This document shows, in pieces, positions 59,708 through 64,000 of a stretch of 64,000 bases of DNA. The position numbers and the translations under genes were made by a program. The notes beneath the pieces were generated by a model, which searched no databases, had not been told where the DNA came from, and saw nothing but the letters and a program-made list of their open reading frames with translations. The stretch's first letter is position 1. The number at the start of each line of letters is the position of its first letter. This DNA comes from Candidatus Omnitrophota bacterium (GTDB taxonomy: Bacteria > Omnitrophota > Gorgyraeia > Duberdicusellales > 4484-171). The stretch covers positions 13,959 to 77,958 of the forward strand of contig JALOCC010000004.1 of assembly GCA_023227945.1 (NCBI GenBank). Direction: 5' to 3'.

Positions 59708-60736
59708 CTAATTTATGTGCGGCTTAAGAATAACCTTGATACATTCCTTTGCTTCAGCTACCAATTTAAAACCTAAGGCAGCATCGGCAATGGCCAGGCG
59801 ATGGGTAATCAACTTGCTTACTGGAATAAGTTTAGCGCGGAGCATATCTATTGCCATAGCTAGATCTAAGGGGGCTGCTCCGTAAGAATGCATTATTTTT
59901 ATACTCTGGCGCCAGAATTCATTTACCGGAATCGGGATAGTTACATCAGGTGTTGTGGTGGCAAAGAAAAGTATTGTTCCTGCGCGGTCAACACACTTAA
60001 GTGCCTGTTTAAATGCCGAATCCGCGCCAGTAGCTACCATAACAACGTCTGCGAGCCGGTTATCGTTTGCCTGCTTAAGGCACTCAACCAAATCATTTCG
60101 CGCATCAATTGCGCTGGTTGCCCCTAATTCCTTTGCTAATTTCAGCCTATATTCATTTATATCGGTAACTACTATACGAGATACTCCCTGGCTGCGGGCC
60201 GCTAAAAGATGCAGTAATCCGGAAATGCCGGCACCTAGAATAAGTAGAGTTTGGCCGGGTTGTAGATTTATCATTCTTTGGCCGCGTAAACAACAAGCTA
60301 AAGGCTCAATGAAAGTGGCCTCTTCAAAAGATAATTCTTTAGGTAAGAGAAAAACCCCTCTGTCGACATTTATCTGGGGCACGCGAATGTATTCGGAAAA
60401 ACCACCGGGGGAGAAATTTGTGGTATGCAGAGTTTCGCATACAGTATGATTGCCGCTTAAACAATAACGGCAGGTATTACAGGGAACGTGATGCGAAACA
60501 AAAACCCTGTCGCCAACTTTATACTTATCTACATCTTTGCCAACCTCGGCTATTTCACCGGCTATTTCATGGCCTAAAACAAGTGGCGCTTTTTTTACCC
60601 TGTACCACTCTAAGCAATCGCTGCCGCAGATGCCGCTTGCAATCACCTTTACCAATAATTCTCCCGCGCCAATTTTTGGCTTTGGCAATTCTTCTATCCG
60701 CACGTCCCGGTTGTTATAATACATTGCAACTTTCAT
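59708..60736 (-). CDS. Zinc-dependent medium-chain alcohol dehydrogenase
   Basis: 342 residues: catalytic zinc in GICGSDCLEW and LGHEIAGEIAEVG, structural zinc CNTCRYCLSGNHTVC, nucleotide fold LILGAGISGLLHLLAARSQG. Related to sorbitol/threonine-type dehydrogenases; the substrate is not evident. It is separated from the LsrF-like gene by a repeat-filled 100-bp gap. Confidence 0.9.
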   Translation of the reverse strand: MKVAMYYNNRDVRIEELPKPKIGAGELLVKVIASGICGSDCLEWYRVKKAPLVLGHEIAGEIAEVGKDVDKYKVGDRVFVSHHVPCNTCRYCLSGNHTVCETLHTTNFSPGGFSEYIRVPQINVDRGVFLLPKELSFEEATFIEPLACCLRGQRMINLQPGQTLLILGAGISGLLHLLAARSQGVSRIVVTDINEYRLKLAKELGATSAIDARNDLVECLKQANDNRLADVVMVATGADSAFKQALKCVDRAGTILFFATTTPDVTIPIPVNEFWRQSIKIMHSYGAAPLDLAMAIDMLRAKLIPVSKLITHRLAIADAALGFKLVAEAKECIKVILKPHIN

Positions 60737-60755
60737 TATTTTATATTTATTAGGT

Positions 60756-60858
60756 GGAGAGATTCATTACACAATCAATTTCTACTAATTCCTTAATTTA
60801 TACCAATTTCGATTGCCATTGAAATTTATAGAAATTAATTGCCTCTCTATTCTCTACT
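60756..60858. repeat. Intergenic repeat, TTTCTATTAATTTC family (copy 2)
   Basis: GGTGGAGAGATTCATTACAC, then CAATCAATTTCTACTAATTC, facing GAAATTTATAGAAATTAATT and CCTCTCTATTCTCTAC. Similar to 405-535. Confidence 0.7.
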
Positions 60859-61639
60859 TCTTTTTAACCTCGTTAAATATCTCTTGCGCTTTCTTTACGT
60901 TACAATTTTCATGGATTATGGCCCGTAGTGCCGCTGCCATTGCTTGCGGCTGGGCACACTGCCAGACATTCCTGCCTAAATTTATACCGATAGCTCCTTT
61001 TTGAATTCCATCATACACAAATTCAAATACTTCTTTTTCGGTTTCGCATTTAGGCCCTCCGGCAATAACCACAGGAACCGGACAGCCGCATACGACTTTA
61101 TCAAAATTCTCGCACCAATAAGTTTTAACGATGCGTGCGCCGAGCTCCGCAGCAATACGGCAAGCCAAACCAAGGTATCGCGCGTCGCGTTTTTCTAATT
61201 CTTTACCAACGGCAGTAACAGCCATTACCGGAATTCCATAATTCTCACATTCGTTAACAAGTTTTGTGAGATTCATTAATGTTTGGTGCTCATAATCACT
61301 TCCTATAAAAACAGAAACACCTACGGCAGAGGCATTAAGGCGAATAATCTCTTCTACGGAAGTAGTAATTCCTTCATTAGCTAAATCTTTACCTACCATA
61401 CTTGTGCCGCCGGAAACTCTTAATATAATCGGCTTGGTATTAGCCGCATCCACTGCTGCGCGCAAGACCCCTCTGGTTACAAAAAGAGCGTCGCAATAAG
61501 AAAGTATGGGCTTTATGGTTTCGCCGGGCTTTTCCAAACAACTGGTTGGGCCCTGAAAATATCCGTGGTCGATAGGTAAAAAGAAACAGCGGCCATTAGG
61601 AATAAGCTGATTTAATCGGTTTTTCATTCCCCAATCCAT
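60854..61639 (-). CDS. LsrF/DeoC-like class I aldolase
   Basis: About 261 residues from ATG 61639 (MDWGMKNRLNQLIP), behind GGAGG. LPIDHGYFQGPTSCLEKP and FVTRGVLRAA resemble LsrF, and RIVKTYWCENFDKVV carries the expected Schiff-base Lys. Class I aldolase/thiolase acting on a phosphorylated keto compound. It lies between the aldolase-SCP2 gene and ADH; with MtnA-like it may act on a ribulose-phosphate-derived substrate. Confidence 0.85.
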   Translation of the reverse strand: MDWGMKNRLNQLIPNGRCFFLPIDHGYFQGPTSCLEKPGETIKPILSYCDALFVTRGVLRAAVDAANTKPIILRVSGGTSMVGKDLANEGITTSVEEIIRLNASAVGVSVFIGSDYEHQTLMNLTKLVNECENYGIPVMAVTAVGKELEKRDARYLGLACRIAAELGARIVKTYWCENFDKVVCGCPVPVVIAGGPKCETEKEVFEFVYDGIQKGAIGINLGRNVWQCAQPQAMAAALRAIIHENCNVKKAQEIFNEVKKK

Positions 61640-61658
61640 ACGCACCTCCAATTAAAAA

Positions 61659-62660
61659 TTATTTAATTTTTACTTGCTTAAATATCTGAAACAGCCTGCT
61701 AAACGGAACATACCAGCGGGCAAGCTGGCCTAACTGCCCCTCGAGCTTCATTTTGCCTTGGGTGACCGCTACAAAGGGGTCAAGCTTTCCTAAAAAAATC
61801 GATTGCCAGATATCCGTGGAAGCCGAAGCTACAAAAGGGGCATTACCATCAAATTCTAATTTAGTAATTTTTCCTTTTTCGAAATTAAATTTATAAACCT
61901 TGTCTGTGCCGTTAAGCTTTATGGCATACTGTAGAGTTAAATCTAATTCCTTGCCTTTGGTTGTGATAAATTCATCTTTGTTCACCAATTCCACGATTGC
62001 GCGAATATGCTCTTCTGAAAACATTAAATATGCCTTGTCATGGGTTAAATCTTCCTTCAATTCTTTATCCAAACCATCAAGAATTTCTTTTTTAAATAAA
62101 CGCGCGGTCGCGGCTAACTTTACTGCTTCCTCTAAGGATTCGATTAAATATAAAGCGTCGCTAAACTTATCTGCAATAGCTACTACACCGTGGTTCTTTA
62201 CTACAACGAGATTGTTAATTTTTAAGGCATTAATTACTAATTCCGGTTTAGTAATTGCAGGGGTCTCCTGCTCGACCACAGGGATATTACCCAGATAAAG
62301 TTTGGTTTCAAAAGTTAACGCCTTAAGGTCGGAATAAATCGCGAAGTAAGCGTTAACCAGCGTCGGATGGCAATGAATAATTATTTTATTTGAGAAATTT
62401 TTATAGACCAGGCGGTGTAAAGGGAATTCGCTGGTTAAGCAAGGGTTTTTAATCTCCTTGTCATTGTCGAGGTCCACTTTTATTATATCTTCATAGGTTA
62501 AGCTGCCAAGGCTTGCGCCGCTGGCTGTAACTAAAATATTATTCCCCTCTATTCTGGTGCTTAAATTCCCTGAACGTGCGACTACAAGGCGTAATTCATA
62601 TAGTTTCTTACCTATATTGATTATCTCGGCTTTGAGCGTCTTTTCTTTTGTGAATATCAT
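61659..62660 (-). CDS. Class II aldolase fused to an SCP2 sterol-carrier domain
   Basis: 333 residues: class II aldolase/FucA-like domain (1-200) with SGNLSTRIEGNNILVTASG, zinc histidines HCHP and KNHGV, then an SCP2-like lipid-binding domain (about 225-330, DLTLQYAIKLNGTDKVYKFN; GKLDPFVAVTQGKMKLEGQL). I do not recognise this fusion as common. It overlaps the MtnA-like gene by 4 bp. It may split a methylthio- or deoxyribulose 1-phosphate. Confidence 0.82.
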   Translation of the reverse strand: MIFTKEKTLKAEIINIGKKLYELRLVVARSGNLSTRIEGNNILVTASGASLGSLTYEDIIKVDLDNDKEIKNPCLTSEFPLHRLVYKNFSNKIIIHCHPTLVNAYFAIYSDLKALTFETKLYLGNIPVVEQETPAITKPELVINALKINNLVVVKNHGVVAIADKFSDALYLIESLEEAVKLAATARLFKKEILDGLDKELKEDLTHDKAYLMFSEEHIRAIVELVNKDEFITTKGKELDLTLQYAIKLNGTDKVYKFNFEKGKITKLEFDGNAPFVASASTDIWQSIFLGKLDPFVAVTQGKMKLEGQLGQLARWYVPFSRLFQIFKQVKIK

Positions 62661-63598
62661 CTTTCAATATCCAAATAGATATGTTCCGTAATCAAATTAT
62701 TCGGTGTTACATCAAACGCCGGATAATAACCTTTTACACCTTTCGGCGCAAGCTTAATCCCTTGATATTCGAGTAATTCGACTTGCGGCCTGATTTCAAT
62801 TGTAATATCCTTGCCGGTTTTTGCGCGAGAAGCTGGCGGGCATAAAACATAAAAAGGAATGCCAAAATGTTTTGCCAAAATAGCAATCTGGTAAGTCCCA
62901 ACTTTATTGGCAATGTCACCGTTTTGGGCTAAATGGTCGGCTCCTACAATTACTTTATTTATTTTTTTCTCATGCATTATTTGCGCAACCATATTATCCG
63001 AAATTAATGTCACGTCAAAACCTTGCTTTTGCAATTCCCAGGCGGTTAAGCGTGAGCCCTGCAGATAAGGCCTTGTTTCCGTCGCAAAAAAACTTATATG
63101 CTTCTTTTGCTGGCGAGCGAATTCTCCAATTGCCGGCATCTGCCCGCTGATATTGCAATGCGTCAAGATACTATCGCCGTCGGCCAGTAATTCGCTCATC
63201 GCGCGCGCCTGCTGAATGCGTTTATTCTTAAGTGTTTCCAAAAATCCAAGTATGCTTTCTTCAAGCGGCGCGCCAGAGACCATCCAACCCAAAACCATAT
63301 CGGTTAGATATTTAAATGATAAGGTTGGCCGCGCAGCATTTATGATTTCGGCAAGTTTAAACAAAATTGGTTTTATATCTTTCTTATTTTTATTCTTTCT
63401 TATAACCAGAAGAAAAATATAAAAGACAAGAATTACCTGTCCGACTGCCCGGGTTTTCATATCCTTTATCGCTCGGACTGCCTGCTTGTAATCTTTTGCC
63501 TTTATATATTTGACCTTATGCGGCAGAAGGGTTTCATCAAGGATATAAATAGTTTTTCCCTTTAATTCAATCGGCCAAAATAGTGGTGATAGTTTCAT
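62657..63598 (-). CDS. mtnA: MtnA-like ribose-1-phosphate isomerase
   Basis: About 313 residues from ATG 63598. DETLLPHKVKYIKA, catalytic THCNISG (MtnA has HCNTG) and VGADHLAQNGDIANKVGTYQ identify the eIF2B-alpha/MtnA family, which isomerises methylthioribose or deoxyribose 1-phosphate. The frame extends to 63676 only through a repeat of AACTAATTCAC words. First gene of the aldolase cluster by position. Confidence 0.85.
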   Translation of the reverse strand: MKLSPLFWPIELKGKTIYILDETLLPHKVKYIKAKDYKQAVRAIKDMKTRAVGQVILVFYIFLLVIRKNKNKKDIKPILFKLAEIINAARPTLSFKYLTDMVLGWMVSGAPLEESILGFLETLKNKRIQQARAMSELLADGDSILTHCNISGQMPAIGEFARQQKKHISFFATETRPYLQGSRLTAWELQKQGFDVTLISDNMVAQIMHEKKINKVIVGADHLAQNGDIANKVGTYQIAILAKHFGIPFYVLCPPASRAKTGKDITIEIRPQVELLEYQGIKLAPKGVKGYYPAFDVTPNNLITEHIYLDIER

Positions 63599-63697
63599 AG
63601 TTCGTTGAATTTGCTGAATTAGTTTATTGGTTAAACTGGGGCTTAGTTTTTTCACTAATCCAGCCAGTTCACCCAATTCAACTAATTCACCTATTTA
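63599..63697. repeat. Intergenic repeat, GAATTAGTTGAATTGG family
   Basis: AGTTCGTTGAATTTGCTGAA, then TTAGTTTATTGG on the left, facing TCACCCAATTCAACTAATTC on the right. Between the aminotransferase and mtnA-like genes. Confidence 0.75.
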
Positions 63698-64000
63698 TTC
63701 AGGAGATTTAACTATAAGGCTCCTATATTGTTCCAAGGCCTTAAGCGTAATACTGCCTGGTTTGCCGTTTGAAATTGCTTTGCTCCCACATTCTACCAAA
63801 GGCATGGCTTCCAGTAAAGCGCTGGTCAGGAATGCCTCTTTTGCACAGGAAAACAAATCTTCAATGCTAATTTGTGTTTCTTCCACGCTTATATTCATTT
63901 TTTTCAACTCACTAATTACTATTTTTCTTGTTATGCCGTCAAATGCCCCGCTTTCAATGCTTGGAGTAATTATTTCTTGATTTTTTACAATGAATAAATT
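63695..64000 (-). CDS. Class IV (PLP) aminotransferase, C-terminal part, cut by window edge
   Basis: The frame is open from the window edge to the stop at 63695 (101 residues seen). ESGAFDGITRKIVISELKK, ISIEDLFSCAKEAFLTSALL and NGKPGSITLKALEQY are the C-terminal pattern of the BCAT/PabC/D-alanine aminotransferase fold. The family member cannot be fixed without the N-terminal half. It lies upstream of the mtnA-like gene and may belong to its operon. Confidence 0.8.
   Translation of the reverse strand, partial: NLFIVKNQEIITPSIESGAFDGITRKIVISELKKMNISVEETQISIEDLFSCAKEAFLTSALLEAMPLVECGSKAISNGKPGSITLKALEQYRSLIVKSPE

Overview
The window is a 64 kb piece of an AT-rich Gram-negative bacterial chromosome, and almost every gene lies on the minus strand. 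Outer-membrane lipoproteins, a type II secretion system (T2SS), GlnRS together with tRNA-Gln, RNase Y/YmdB, a four-subunit ferredoxin-dependent 2-oxoacid oxidoreductase and very many palindromic intergenic repeats together suggest an uncultivated anaerobe of the Omnitrophota (OP3) type. That placement is inference; no rRNA gene is present.

Layout. (1) 1-10.9 kb: one T2SS operon read right to left, gspE-F-G-H-I-J-K, a PilM/PilN fusion (GspL-like), a PilO/GspM-like protein, a small MerR-type regulator, an ExeA-type ATPase, a GspC/PilP-like protein and the start of the secretin. (2) 10.9-27 kb: accessory region with a methyltransferase, a glycine-rich secreted protein and its broken paralogue, a GT-C glycosyltransferase, four small lipoproteins, and a two-gene SpvB + RHS/YD (TcB/TcC-like) secreted toxin with a variable C-terminus and a candidate immunity gene. 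(3) 27-28.6 kb: a Fic AMPylase gene between tyrS and a displaced copy of the tyrS 3' end. (4) 28.6-40 kb: housekeeping genes tyrS, rpsA, plsC, phosphohexomutase, nadD (with an inserted nucleotidyltransferase gene flanked by a 40-bp duplication), proA, proB, obg, rplU, and a ferritin-VIT membrane protein. (5) 40-42.8 kb: RNA-rich segment with tRNA-Gln, a GIY-YIG gene, a candidate terminated ncRNA, and two convergent small envelope-protein genes that share a homologous, covarying structured leader. (6) 42.8-58 kb: glnS, gltX, a membrane/TPR protein, the VorB-type oxidoreductase, dxs, a PilZ protein, ymdB, rny, 5-formyl-THF cyclo-ligase and a PAS histidine kinase with two single-domain receivers. 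(7) 58-64 kb: ALDH, ADH, an LsrF-like aldolase, a class II aldolase-SCP2 fusion and an MtnA-like isomerase, compatible with a DHAP-shunt salvage pathway, then a truncated class IV aminotransferase.

Three themes stand out. First, at least sixteen different families of short-word palindromic repeats sit between co-directional genes; they differ in sequence but share a design, and some supply stop codons or spurious N-terminal extensions. Second, accessory genes are repeatedly inserted at the ends of core genes, leaving a duplicated gene end (tyrS/Fic, nadD/nucleotidyltransferase, gspE start, glycine-rich paralogue). Third, the T2SS operon and the SpvB/RHS toxin operon carry nearly identical promoter segments, suggesting they are expressed together.
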